A DNA stretch of 64,000 nt from positions 868,001-932,000 of the forward strand of contig JABTUL010000002.1 of assembly GCA_015075425.1 (NCBI GenBank), in the 5' to 3' direction. Within the stretch, counting starts at the first letter, position 1, and each line of letters starts with the position of its first letter. A program made the translations under genes and the position numbers. This DNA comes from Spirochaetales bacterium. GTDB taxonomy: Bacteria > Spirochaetota > Leptospiria > Leptospirales > Leptonemataceae. Under the pieces are notes generated by a model, which worked only from the letters and a program-made list of their open reading frames with translations, had not been told where the DNA came from and ran no database searches. Shown one piece after another: positions 45,938-54,544 of this stretch.

Positions 45938-47332
45938 ATGCGTTTTTGGTTCTGTTTATGGATATTGGGGATGGCGGGGCTTGTCGCGGCGCCACCCGCC
46001 GAGGATGCTGTTAAGAAATTGCCGAATCCCCGCCAGGCAAACGGCAGCTGGGTTCTGGACCAGAGCGGCCTTCTGGACCGACACAAAGAGCAGATCAATG
46101 ACATTCTCTCCGCTCTGGAGCGTGATACCACAGCTGAGGTGGCAGTAGTTGTCCTGCCCACCATTGATGGTATCGTGCCCAAAGAGTTCGCCACAGCCCT
46201 TTTCAACCACTGGGGAATCGGTAAAAAGGGAAAGGACAACGGGCTTTTGATTCTGCACATCCTTGATGCCCGTCGCATTGAGTGGGAAACGGGTTACGGA
46301 CTGGAAGGTATCATTCCTGATGCTACCAGCAAATTCATCCAGATGGAAATCACGGTGCCGCATTTCAAGGCCGGCAGCCTGAGCGACGGACATCTGGAAA
46401 GCGTGCGGGTCGTGGATCATTTGCTCCGCAATCCAGAGACGCCGCGCGACTCACTGCTGACACTGCAGCAGATTGCTCCAGGGACCTATGTTGATGAGAT
46501 CGATGAGAGTAAATTCATCCATACCGATTTCCGGCCTACAATGGCGGAAACAACGCAGTCTTACGGCAAGTGGCTCCTTCTGGTTCCTGCTGTTGGTTTT
46601 CTTTTCATGGGCTACTGGTTGATTCGTTTTCTGATAAATCTGCGCCGCGATCCGTACGTACGCCATAACAAAGAATATATGGGGAGCTGGCCACTCTACG
46701 TGGGCGGCTTTGTGCTCCTGACCGGAATTCCCTGGTTCCTTGGCCTGTTTACCTACGTTTGGGATGGTGCCGTGGCATTCTGGTCCGGCCTGCTTGCCTA
46801 CATTCCCTATGCGGTGCTCCTTGCCTTACAGCGCAAAAAATGGCTCCAAAAATTGCGTCGCCAGGCGCGCCAGTGCAAGAGTTGCGGGACGGAAATGGGC
46901 TGGCTGCCGGAATCCCGCGAAGACCAGCACCTCGAGCCCGGACAGATTGCTGAAGAACGAATCAAGACCCGGGACTACGATGTCTGGGTCTGCCCTTCCT
47001 GCGCTGAAGTTCGAGTAGACGGATACGCTGGAGCCCTTTCCGGTGCTGGCAGCAAATGTGAAAAATGTAGCTATCAGACCTATCAGCTGGTAAATTCACA
47101 GACCGTGCGGGCCGCTACGACAAGTAATTCCGGTTTGCGGAAAGATCACTATAAATGCATCCATTGTTCACACGCCAGGACGGTTGAGGTTACTTTGCCC
47201 CAGATCAGTGAATCCTCTTCTTCGGGTAGTAGCGGTTCTTCGTATTCGTCTTCCTCATCATCGTCCTCATCTTCTTCCGGCTCCTTTGGCGGCGGCAGTT
47301 CCGGTGGCGGTGGTTCCGGGTCCTCGTATTGA
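45938..47332 (+). CDS. TPM-domain membrane protein with zinc ribbons
   Basis: 464 aa from ATG 45938, with AGGCGG upstream; the frame starts at 45899 and also has ATG 45917. Signal peptide, TPM/YgcG domain (~50-195: VLDQSGLLDRHKEQIN, TTAEVAVVVLP, NGLLILHILDARRIEWETGYG), two membrane helices (~215-240 and ~255-300). Then four CxxC pairs (CKSC, CPSC, CEKC, CIHC), possibly two zinc ribbons. The tail is Ser-rich then Gly-rich, like other TPM proteins. Confidence 0.82.
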   Translation: MRFWFCLWILGMAGLVAAPPAEDAVKKLPNPRQANGSWVLDQSGLLDRHKEQINDILSALERDTTAEVAVVVLPTIDGIVPKEFATALFNHWGIGKKGKDNGLLILHILDARRIEWETGYGLEGIIPDATSKFIQMEITVPHFKAGSLSDGHLESVRVVDHLLRNPETPRDSLLTLQQIAPGTYVDEIDESKFIHTDFRPTMAETTQSYGKWLLLVPAVGFLFMGYWLIRFLINLRRDPYVRHNKEYMGSWPLYVGGFVLLTGIPWFLGLFTYVWDGAVAFWSGLLAYIPYAVLLALQRKKWLQKLRRQARQCKSCGTEMGWLPESREDQHLEPGQIAEERIKTRDYDVWVCPSCAEVRVDGYAGALSGAGSKCEKCSYQTYQLVNSQTVRAATTSNSGLRKDHYKCIHCSHARTVEVTLPQISESSSSGSSGSSYSSSSSSSSSSSGSFGGGSSGGGGSGSSY

Positions 47333-47360
47333 AAGAGTGGAAGGAGGACCATCTCTGGCC

Positions 47361-47636
47361 ATGAAGCACCGTCTGGAAATACACTACTGCACACAGTGTC
47401 GCTGGCTCATGCGTGCAGCGTGGATGGCCCAGGAGTTTTTAACCACCTTTCAAGACGAGCTGACGGAAGTGGCTTTGTGCCCGGGACAGGGCGGGGTGTT
47501 TCAGATTAAACTGGATGGCCACCGAATTTTTGACCGGGCCAGTGAAGGCAGGTTTCCGGAAGTAAAAGAGTTAAAGCAGTTGATCCGGGACAGGATTGCA
47601 CCGAAAAAAAGCCTGGGTCACAGCGATCGATCCTGA
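47361..47636 (+). CDS. SelW/SelT-like (Rdx) thioredoxin-fold protein
   Basis: 91 aa from ATG 47361; the upstream frame is antisense/shadow of the TPM gene. IHYCTQCRWLMRA carries the CxxC (Cys10, Cys13) of the Rdx/SelW family, here with Cys rather than Sec. FQIKLDGHRIFDRASEGRFPEVKELKQ is the rest of the fold. A strong AAGGAGG lies about 13 bases upstream. It probably acts in thiol redox. It overlaps the convergent amidase by 19 bases. Confidence 0.85.
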   Translation: MKHRLEIHYCTQCRWLMRAAWMAQEFLTTFQDELTEVALCPGQGGVFQIKLDGHRIFDRASEGRFPEVKELKQLIRDRIAPKKSLGHSDRS

Positions 47637-48196
47637 CCAAGCCTTTCGCGGACCAGATTGCGAATTTCCTGCATATCCACGCGACTCCCCGGACATTCCG
47701 TTGTCCATACCTCTCGATGACCGATAATATTTTCAACAGCCACACCGTGATCCAGGGCCAGCCGGGCCAACAGCTCCACGAGTGCTTCCTTCTGCAGTCC
47801 AGGAATCGGATAGCGGGAGAAATTTCCCACCAGCGCAACGGCGATGCCAAAATAGTTCAGGGAAGTTTTTTTGGTGGAATAGTGATGGGACCGATTCTGC
47901 CAGGTGTCGCTGACTTCTATCTGGCCGGGCATCGTGTTGTAGCTGCCATTATTGATCAGAAAATGATAGGCGATGTCCGGCCAGCCCCGTTCCTTCTGGT
48001 GCAACTCACGGTAGTACTCCATATTCCCACGATCGCCTGCTGTATGGTGCACAATAATCCAGCGCCATCGTTTTTCGCGCCAGTAGTAATCGATGCTGTA
48101 GTAGCCCAGCAGTAAAAAAAGAAAGCCCAGCAGAAAATAGCGCAATCTCCATTTTCTGCCACTGCGTACGGGAGCTGAACGGGCTCTATGAGGCAT
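47618..48196 (-). CDS. N-acetylmuramoyl-L-alanine amidase (Amidase_2/PGRP)
   Basis: 192 aa with an N-terminal signal anchor (YFLLGFLFLLLGYYSIDYYW). The Amidase_2 domain follows: IIVHHTAGD (first zinc His), PDIAYHFLINNG, IGHREV (His) and TTECPGSRVD (Cys ligand). It cleaves the bond between MurNAc and L-Ala in peptidoglycan. It looks tethered to the inner membrane, facing the periplasm. Confidence 0.9.
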   Translation of the reverse strand: MPHRARSAPVRSGRKWRLRYFLLGFLFLLLGYYSIDYYWREKRWRWIIVHHTAGDRGNMEYYRELHQKERGWPDIAYHFLINNGSYNTMPGQIEVSDTWQNRSHHYSTKKTSLNYFGIAVALVGNFSRYPIPGLQKEALVELLARLALDHGVAVENIIGHREVWTTECPGSRVDMQEIRNLVRERLGQDRSL

Positions 48197-48303
48197 CCCC
48201 CTTCTTTTTCCTGCATCGCTCTTATCAAGGCAAACCTTTTGTGGTCCGGTTTAGTTCTTTACAAAATGCCCGCAGCCTGGAATTTTCGCGTGAGAGGCCC
48301 TCA

Positions 48304-49446
48304 TTGATTATTGCAGTTCCCGCTGAAGTTGAACCCGGCGAAAATCGTGTTGCCATCGTCCCGGAGACGGTTGGTAAGCTTTCCAAACTTGGCTTTCAGA
48401 TTCATGTGGAAAGTGGAGCGGGTAGTAAAGCAGGCTTTGTCGATGAAGCCTACAAGTCAGAAGGTGCCCGGCTCCTGTCCACCCAGGATCTTTACGCCAC
48501 AGCCGATGTTCTGCTGAAAATCAATCCTCCGGGTAAGCGCACTTCCAAACATGAGTTCGACCTTTTGCCTTCCGGTGCCGTAGTTATTTCCTTCTTTTAT
48601 TCGCTCTACAACTGGGAACTGGCCCGCAAGGCAGCAGAGAAAGGCATTGAGATCATCTCCATGGACGCGATTCCCCGGATTACACGCGCCCAGCGCATGG
48701 ATGCTCTGTCGTCTCAGTCCAATCTTGCCGGTTACAAAGCCGTGCTCCTGGCGGCCAACGCCATCCCGCGCCTCATGCCCTTGCTTATGACGGCCGCCGG
48801 TACCATTGCCCCCGCTCGCGTTGTCGTCATGGGTGCTGGAGTCGCCGGGCTGCAGGCCATTGCGACCGCCCGGCGTCTGGGAGCGGTAGTTGACGTCTCT
48901 GACGTTCGCCCCGCCGTAAAAGAAGAAGTGGAAAGCCTGGGGGCGCGCTTCATTGAACTGCCCGTCCAGGAAAATCTGGCCGGTGAAGGCGGTTACGCAA
49001 AGGAAGCCTCGGCTGATTTTTTGAAAAAACAAAAAGAAACTTTGATGAAGTATATTGCAGAAGCTGATGCAGTTATAACCACGGCTCTGGTTCCTGGCAA
49101 AAAAGCTCCTGTTCTCCTTTCTAAGGAAATGGTTTCTGCTATGCGACCGGGTAGCGTGGTGGTAGATATCGCTGCCGGATTTGGTGGCAACTGTGAGTTG
49201 ACCCAGGCCGGCCAGACCATTCAGAAAAATGGCGTTACGATCATCGGAGAAACGAACTTACCTTCTCTTCTGGCATACAATGCCAGTGAGCTGTATGCCC
49301 GCAACCAGCTGGCCTTAATCAAAGAATTCACCAAAGAAAAACAATTTATTATCAATCAAGACGACGAAATCATGCAGGGTGCTCTCATTGTTCATAAAGG
49401 AAGCATTGTGCACGCAGCTACCCGCAAAGCAGCAGGTCTGGAGTAA
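48304..49446 (+). CDS. pntAA: NAD(P) transhydrogenase subunit alpha, part 1
   Basis: 380 aa from a TTG at 48304 with GAGAGG six bases upstream, giving IIAVPAEVEPGENRVA at the N-terminus; a GTG at 48241 is the alternative (401 aa). It has the AlaDH/PNT N and C domains, MGAGVAGLQAIATARRLGA for NAD binding, and RAQRMDALSSQSNLAGYKAV. As in bacteria with split alpha subunits, the membrane part is a separate gene. With pntAB and pntB it couples proton flow to NADPH formation. Confidence 0.92.
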   Translation: MIIAVPAEVEPGENRVAIVPETVGKLSKLGFQIHVESGAGSKAGFVDEAYKSEGARLLSTQDLYATADVLLKINPPGKRTSKHEFDLLPSGAVVISFFYSLYNWELARKAAEKGIEIISMDAIPRITRAQRMDALSSQSNLAGYKAVLLAANAIPRLMPLLMTAAGTIAPARVVVMGAGVAGLQAIATARRLGAVVDVSDVRPAVKEEVESLGARFIELPVQENLAGEGGYAKEASADFLKKQKETLMKYIAEADAVITTALVPGKKAPVLLSKEMVSAMRPGSVVVDIAAGFGGNCELTQAGQTIQKNGVTIIGETNLPSLLAYNASELYARNQLALIKEFTKEKQFIINQDDEIMQGALIVHKGSIVHAATRKAAGLE

Positions 49447-49450
49447 AAAA

Positions 49451-49774
49451 ATGGCAGAAACAGAACTCATCGAATTACTGTGGGATACAACGATCTTTGT
49501 TCTGGCCATATTCCTGGGCTTCGAATTGATTTCCAAAGTTCCGCCCACTCTGCACACGCCACTCATGTCCGGTTCCAATGCCATTTCCGGGATAACCATT
49601 GTGGGTGCCATGCTCAGCGCCGGAACTTCCGGTACAGAACTTTTTCAGCTGGCCGGGATTCCCTTCAGTCTGAGTACGCTGCTTGGTTTTATTGGTGTGA
49701 TTTTTGCGACGATCAACGTTGTGGGAGGTTTTCTGGTCACCGATCGAATGCACCGGATGTTCAGGAAGAAGTAA
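49451..49774 (+). CDS. pntAB: NAD(P) transhydrogenase subunit alpha, part 2
   Basis: 107 aa with three membrane helices. GFELISKVPPTLHTPLMSGSNAISGI is the classic conserved stretch of the alpha membrane domain (I quote it as FELISKVPPTLHTPLMSGSN). It starts four bases after pntAA and is followed by pntB after four bases. Confidence 0.94.
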   Translation: MAETELIELLWDTTIFVLAIFLGFELISKVPPTLHTPLMSGSNAISGITIVGAMLSAGTSGTELFQLAGIPFSLSTLLGFIGVIFATINVVGGFLVTDRMHRMFRKK

Positions 49775-49778
49775 CCCC

Positions 49779-51206
49779 ATGACAGAAAAAGCTTTTGCGA
49801 TTCTTATCTATTTAATTTCATCTGTTCTCTTTATCGTAGGGATCAAGCGGCTGGCCAGTGTCAAAACGGCGCGTCAGGGCAATTTCCTGGCCGCGCTGGG
49901 TATGCTATTTGCGATTGGTATTACGCTTTTTGATCAGAAGATTCTGCGCTATGAGTTGATTTTCTTAGGCATGGGTCTGGGTGCCCTGATTGGCGCTGTT
50001 CTGGCCCTGCGCATCGCCATGACCGGTATGCCTCAGATGGTTGCTTTGCTCAACGGACTTGGCGGCGGAGCTTCCCTGCTTGTAGCTGTTGCCGAATTTG
50101 AAGGCTTGCTGGATTTGCCCGTGAATACAGGAGCCAGTATCTTCTTGAGTATTCTGATTGGGGGCGTGACTCTCACCGGGTCTCTGGTAGCATTTGGTAA
50201 ACTTCAGGGACTGGTTACAGAAAAGGCAGTGGTTTTTCCGCTCCAGCATCCCATCAACGCTCTACTTATTTTATGTGCTCTGCTTCTCAGCGTTCTGGCT
50301 CTCCTCAGTCCGGAAGCCTGGGCGGGGCTTCGTCCGGCTTCAGGCGCACTGGATCGGGAGCTAATAATGCTCATTATTGTGGGTCTATCTTTACTTCTGG
50401 GCATCCTGCTTGTGATTCCCATTGGTGGAGCAGACATGCCCGTTGTTATTTCATTGCTCAATTCTTATTCGGGAATTGCGGCGGCCACGACGGGATTTAT
50501 ATTAAAAAATAATGTTCTCATTATCACAGGATCTCTGGTGGGTGCCTCCGGGATCATTTTGACACAGATCATGTGCAAAAGTATGAATCGCTCGCTCATG
50601 AATGTTCTCCTTGGTGGATTTGGTTCTACTTCCGGCGCATCTCCGGCCAAAACGACGGCCTCCGGAAAATCGATTGTAGTGAAAGAAGTTGGTGTGGAAG
50701 AAGCGGCCATGGTTTTTGATGCGGCTACTTCCGTAATCATTGTGCCGGGATATGGAATGGCTGTTGCTCAGGCGCAGCATGTGGTTAAGGAGCTGACAGA
50801 TCTTTTGAGCAAGCGTGGTGCGACTGTGAAGTTTGCCATTCATCCGGTAGCCGGCCGTATGCCCGGTCACATGAATGTCCTGCTGGCAGATGCGTCCGTT
50901 CCTTACGAACAACTCTTTGAGATGGATGATATCAACGATGAATTTGCCAGCACGGACGTTGCTTTGATCATCGGCGCCAATGACGTAACCAATCCGGCCG
51001 CCAGGCACGATCAATCGAGCCCGATCTACGGCATGCCTATACTCAATTGCGATAAAGCGCGCACGGTAGTGGTGGTCAAGCGCAGCCTGCGGCCGGGCTA
51101 TGCTGGTATTGATAATGAGCTCTACGGTTTTGACAACACTCTAATGTATCTGGGCGATGCCAAAGAGGCGATCAGCAAATTGATTTCGGAAATCAAATCC
51201 CTGTAA
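49779..51206 (+). CDS. pntB: NAD(P) transhydrogenase subunit beta
   Basis: 475 aa from ATG 49779. About nine membrane helices (~5-275) then the NADP(H)-binding domain (~310-475: VIIVPGYGMAVAQAQHVV, FAIHPVAGRMPGHMNVLLA, DVALIIGANDVTNPAA). Membrane part has GGADMPVVISLLNSYSGIAA. It pumps protons while reducing NADP+ with NADH. The start lies four bases after pntAB. Confidence 0.95.
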   Translation: MTEKAFAILIYLISSVLFIVGIKRLASVKTARQGNFLAALGMLFAIGITLFDQKILRYELIFLGMGLGALIGAVLALRIAMTGMPQMVALLNGLGGGASLLVAVAEFEGLLDLPVNTGASIFLSILIGGVTLTGSLVAFGKLQGLVTEKAVVFPLQHPINALLILCALLLSVLALLSPEAWAGLRPASGALDRELIMLIIVGLSLLLGILLVIPIGGADMPVVISLLNSYSGIAAATTGFILKNNVLIITGSLVGASGIILTQIMCKSMNRSLMNVLLGGFGSTSGASPAKTTASGKSIVVKEVGVEEAAMVFDAATSVIIVPGYGMAVAQAQHVVKELTDLLSKRGATVKFAIHPVAGRMPGHMNVLLADASVPYEQLFEMDDINDEFASTDVALIIGANDVTNPAARHDQSSPIYGMPILNCDKARTVVVVKRSLRPGYAGIDNELYGFDNTLMYLGDAKEAISKLISEIKSL

Positions 51207-51207
51207 C

Positions 51208-52323
51208 ATGGATGCTGCGGAACTGGCCCGCTACCAGCGCCAGATCGTTCTACCGGGTATGGGAGAACGGGGCCAGCAAAAACTAAAAGAAGCGTCCGTC
51301 TTAATCGTGGGACTGGGTGGCCTGGGTTCACCACTGGCTCTGTATCTGGCGGCTGCCGGAATCGGAAAGCTCGGGCTTGTGGACGGCGATCAGGTGGAAG
51401 TGAGCAACCTCCACCGGCAGATTCTATACTCCACAGAAGATGCAGGCAAGCCCAAGGTTCAGGCGGCGGCTGCCAGACTGCAGCGATTGAATCCCCATCT
51501 GCAAATCGAGGTCCACCAGACTTTTTTCGAGACAGAGAATGGCTCAGCCCTTGTTGCACCCTACCAGTGGATCGCGGACGGTACCGACCGCCTGAGAGCG
51601 CGGCACAACATCAATCGGGTTTGCGTCCAGGAAAAAAAGAAGGCAGTTTTTGCAGCGGTGGAAGGGTTTGAAGGCACGCTCTTTGTTCATGATCCATGTG
51701 GCGCTTGCTTTGCCTGCCTCTTTCCCGAGACACACTGGCAGCCGATAGCGTGCGCGGAGGCTGGAGTACTCGGACCGGTACCCGGAGCGCTGGGGACACT
51801 GCAGGCGCAGTTGATCCTTTCGCATTTGCTCGCTGTGCCTGGTCCTCGGTTCGTGCTGATCGACCTTCGTACTTATACCATGAAGCCGATGCAAATCGAA
51901 AGAAATCCCCGCTGTTCTGTTTGCGGTCAGTCCGGTGAAAATCAAGCACATCCCGGACAAAGGAGTGGTCGGCCGGACGCCTCTGGAGATAATGCCCTGG
52001 TGCCGGACCGTATAACTGTCCACGAGCTCAAGGCCCTGCGCGAAGCGGCAGCGGATTCATTTCTTCTGCTCGATGTTCGCGAGCGCCAGGAGACAGAAAT
52101 CTCGCGGATTGAAGGCTCGCTACTCATCCCGATCAGTGAATTCACAACCCGGTTGGGCGAACTGGATCCGGAACGCACGACGATAGTCTACTGTAAGGTG
52201 GGGATCCGGTCCGCACAGGTCGTGGAATACCTGAAAGCCCGGGGTTTTAAGGATGTACGCAATTTGCTTGGTGGCATCAATGAGTGGGCCGACAGGATTG
52301 ATCCTGACATGCCGGTCTATTAA
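51208..52323 (+). CDS. MoeB/ThiF-type adenylyltransferase with C-terminal rhodanese
   Basis: 371 aa. E1-like domain: LIVGLGGLGSPLALYLAAAG (ATP), DGDQVEVSNLHRQILY, DGTDRL, and two CxxC pairs (CGACFACLF and CSVC) binding zinc. The C-terminal rhodanese domain (~265-371) has the active-site Cys in VYCKVGIRSAQV. This is the MOCS3-like arrangement for activating ThiS/MoaD-type sulphur carriers. It starts one base after pntB, an unusual neighbour. Confidence 0.9.
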   Translation: MDAAELARYQRQIVLPGMGERGQQKLKEASVLIVGLGGLGSPLALYLAAAGIGKLGLVDGDQVEVSNLHRQILYSTEDAGKPKVQAAAARLQRLNPHLQIEVHQTFFETENGSALVAPYQWIADGTDRLRARHNINRVCVQEKKKAVFAAVEGFEGTLFVHDPCGACFACLFPETHWQPIACAEAGVLGPVPGALGTLQAQLILSHLLAVPGPRFVLIDLRTYTMKPMQIERNPRCSVCGQSGENQAHPGQRSGRPDASGDNALVPDRITVHELKALREAAADSFLLLDVRERQETEISRIEGSLLIPISEFTTRLGELDPERTTIVYCKVGIRSAQVVEYLKARGFKDVRNLLGGINEWADRIDPDMPVY

Positions 52324-52328
52324 GCGGG

Positions 52329-53039
52329 TCAAACCGGTTGTGAAGGCCGGTCAGCTGCCCGGGACCAGATGATCCAGAAATAGATACTACCGGCGCTCAG
52401 GCAGCCGAGTCCTGGTAGATAGAAGGACCGGTGGGAAAAAAATTCTGCCGCGAAAGAGCCCAGCACACTGCCCCCCAGAAAACCGATCAGGATCCCGCAG
52501 AGGACAACAAATTTCCAGCGTTCAACCTGGCGGTAGCGCAGAAATTGCCCCAGCAGCACACCCAGGTCGGTCAAGATCCCGGTGACATGGGTGGTACGCA
52601 CAATCAGTCCATAGTAGCTGCTGGCCATGCCATTCTGCAGCCCGCAGGCGAAGGCGGCCACAGGGATCCCGGCACTGCTGCCTGAACCGATCAGAAGTCC
52701 CACGAGTCCCAGAGTAAGTCCTTCCAGGGATAGGGCCACGCCGTACCGTCGTGCGGGCCTCAGTTGCGTTGCCCCGATGATAAGCCCGCTGGCAGCTGCC
52801 CCCAACAGAAAAGCGCCAATCAAGGATAAGAGAAAAAGGGTGCGCGGGATTTCATTGTGAAACAATTCCGTGCCAAGATGGGTAAAAGCGCCCGACATGT
52901 GACTGATTGGCACGTGAAAGAAGGTCAGTGCCGCTGCGTTGACATAGCCGGCCACGCCTGCCAGGCAGAATCCACCCAGGACAAAAAGGGGTGAGGCATG
53001 CATGCCCGGCGAGGCTGCCGGATCCCTTGTATATGGCAC
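52329..53039 (-). CDS. YoaK/DUF1275 family membrane protein
   Basis: 236 aa, six hydrophobic helices. GFCLAGVAGYVNAAALTFF, then SHMSGAFTHLG, and CGLQNGMASSYYGLIVRTTHVTG match DUF1275 (YoaK). Function unknown, proposed transporter-like. Start could also be Met13 (53003). It converges with the MoeB-like gene and diverges from the parA-like gene. Confidence 0.87.
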   Translation of the reverse strand: MPYTRDPAASPGMHASPLFVLGGFCLAGVAGYVNAAALTFFHVPISHMSGAFTHLGTELFHNEIPRTLFLLSLIGAFLLGAAASGLIIGATQLRPARRYGVALSLEGLTLGLVGLLIGSGSSAGIPVAAFACGLQNGMASSYYGLIVRTTHVTGILTDLGVLLGQFLRYRQVERWKFVVLCGILIGFLGGSVLGSFAAEFFSHRSFYLPGLGCLSAGSIYFWIIWSRAADRPSQPV

Positions 53040-53125
53040 AACGGAGCAATTTGGGGGGCCGCTTGCCGGTCAATGGGAAATCGGGGAAGACTTGACAGTC
53101 CAGCAGATTGATTAAAATTTCAAGT

Positions 53126-54037
53126 ATGCGACCGCGCTCCATTGCCGTCATGAATTTCAAAGGCGGTGTTGGCAAAACGACTCTGTCTGTGAACCTCGCG
53201 GCGGCTCTGTCGGCCAGGGATGGTCGGCCCGGAAAAAATCGAGTGCTCCTGGTCGATGTGGATCCGCAGGCCCATGCCACGCTGTACACGCTGGGCGAAC
53301 CAGCACCGGTCTCGCAGTCCCTGGTGGGTATCATTGAGCGTCATCGGCAGGGAAAGCAGGAGTTCATTGCTTCAACCGACCTGATTGGCTACACTGCGCC
53401 CAGTCCGGTATTTTCCGGTCATTTCCCGGCGCTGCATTTGCTGGCCAGCCATCATGAATTGCGCTCCCTGGAACTGGAGATAGAACAGAAGCTGGCCAGG
53501 AAAGAATGGCCTTCGGGGCCACCGCGATCTTACAAGCTCTTCAGCTATCTTCTGGGGAAGGTCTGGCATAACTATGATTTTATTATCTTTGATTGTGCGC
53601 CCAATTTTCACTGGCTGACAGCATCGGCCATTTTTGCCTCTGATGATTTTATTGTGCCGGTCATTGCCGACTTTCTATCCATTGACGGATTGCGCGAACT
53701 TATCCATTTATTGGCGGAAGATCATGCAGCAAAGGCTTCGGGCCGGACCCGACGGATTCGCCTGATACCTGTAATGCTCTGGGCCGATGCCCGGGACACG
53801 GTGCATGCCCAGTATGTGGATAAACTCAAAAGGGAAATTGTACCGGAGCTCTGCAAGGACGGCGCGATGATCTCAGAAATGCTGAAAGCCTGCGAAGTGG
53901 TTGATGGCCTGCAGCGATTGAAGGTTGTTCAGAAGCAGGTCCAGCAAAGGCGCCCCCTGACAGATCTGGATGGATCTGAGGCTGCGCGCATCCAGCTGGA
54001 GAACCTGGTGACTCGCATAATGAAATGGAAAGATTGA
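53126..54037 (+). CDS. ParA-family ATPase
   Basis: 303 aa from ATG 53126 (a TTG at 53108 adds six residues). Deviant Walker [19 protein letters not shown], Walker A' [10 protein letters not shown], and IIFDCAPNF give a complete ParA/MinD-type site. No ParB-like gene follows; instead two unfamiliar genes follow within 16 and 2 bases. It may position or regulate the nuclease encoded downstream rather than segregate DNA. It has no N-terminal DNA-binding HTH. Confidence 0.9.
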   Translation: MRPRSIAVMNFKGGVGKTTLSVNLAAALSARDGRPGKNRVLLVDVDPQAHATLYTLGEPAPVSQSLVGIIERHRQGKQEFIASTDLIGYTAPSPVFSGHFPALHLLASHHELRSLELEIEQKLARKEWPSGPPRSYKLFSYLLGKVWHNYDFIIFDCAPNFHWLTASAIFASDDFIVPVIADFLSIDGLRELIHLLAEDHAAKASGRTRRIRLIPVMLWADARDTVHAQYVDKLKREIVPELCKDGAMISEMLKACEVVDGLQRLKVVQKQVQQRRPLTDLDGSEAARIQLENLVTRIMKWKD

Positions 54038-54053
54038 GCCAAAGGAGTGCGCT

Positions 54054-54542
54054 ATGAATACAGCGAATACCGCAACGGAAGTTAAAGCTGCGTTAAAAGA
54101 CCTGGCCGCGCAGCCATTGGAGTTGCTTGATCGCAAATCACTGGAGAGCCTCGCAAAAACTCTATCCCGATTGCAGCAAAAAATTATTACCATCAGTGAC
54201 AGGGCAGCATTGCAACGTATGGAAGCAGCGGTGCCGCTTGAGGATCGGCCACTGTTTGCTGCGATTCTCAAAAGTCTGTCAAAGGGCAAAAAGACTCTGC
54301 GGCATTATGAAATGGCTGCTGCGCGCAGTCGGGAACTGTCGCGCGAAATTCGGCCCCGTTTGCAAAAACTGCGGTCCATGGATGAAACTGCAGCGCTGGC
54401 TTTTCTGGGTGCTCTGGGAGCCGAGGAGCGTCTGCACTTCAGCCTGCTTGCCAGTGTAACCGGAAGTAAGGGACAGCTCTTAAAACTCACGGCCGCCCGC
54501 AAAAACCAGTTGGAATGGTGGCGTGGCCTGCATCTGAAATAG
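54054..54542 (+). CDS. Unknown helical protein in the ParA/nuclease cassette
   Basis: 162 aa, with a strong AAAGGAG six bases before the ATG. The sequence is entirely helical and charged, with heptad-like stretches (LESLAKTLSRLQQKII and RSRELSREIRPRLQKL) and a basic C-terminus. I recognise no domain. Located 16 bases after parA-like and two bases before the nuclease gene, it could be an adaptor linking the ATPase to the nuclease or to DNA. Confidence 0.72.
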   Translation: MNTANTATEVKAALKDLAAQPLELLDRKSLESLAKTLSRLQQKIITISDRAALQRMEAAVPLEDRPLFAAILKSLSKGKKTLRHYEMAAARSRELSREIRPRLQKLRSMDETAALAFLGALGAEERLHFSLLASVTGSKGQLLKLTAARKNQLEWWRGLHLK

Positions 54543-54544
54543 TT

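Noticed and set aside
47217-47331. TCTTCC-rich microsatellite-like stretch
   Set aside because: It encodes the Ser/Gly tail normal for TPM proteins; no sign of uniform short repeats that would suggest phase variation.
47184-47360. N-terminal 59 codons of the frame before the SelW-like protein
   Set aside because: They overlap the TPM gene in another frame and are Pro/Arg-rich shadow sequence; the SelW domain starts at 47361.
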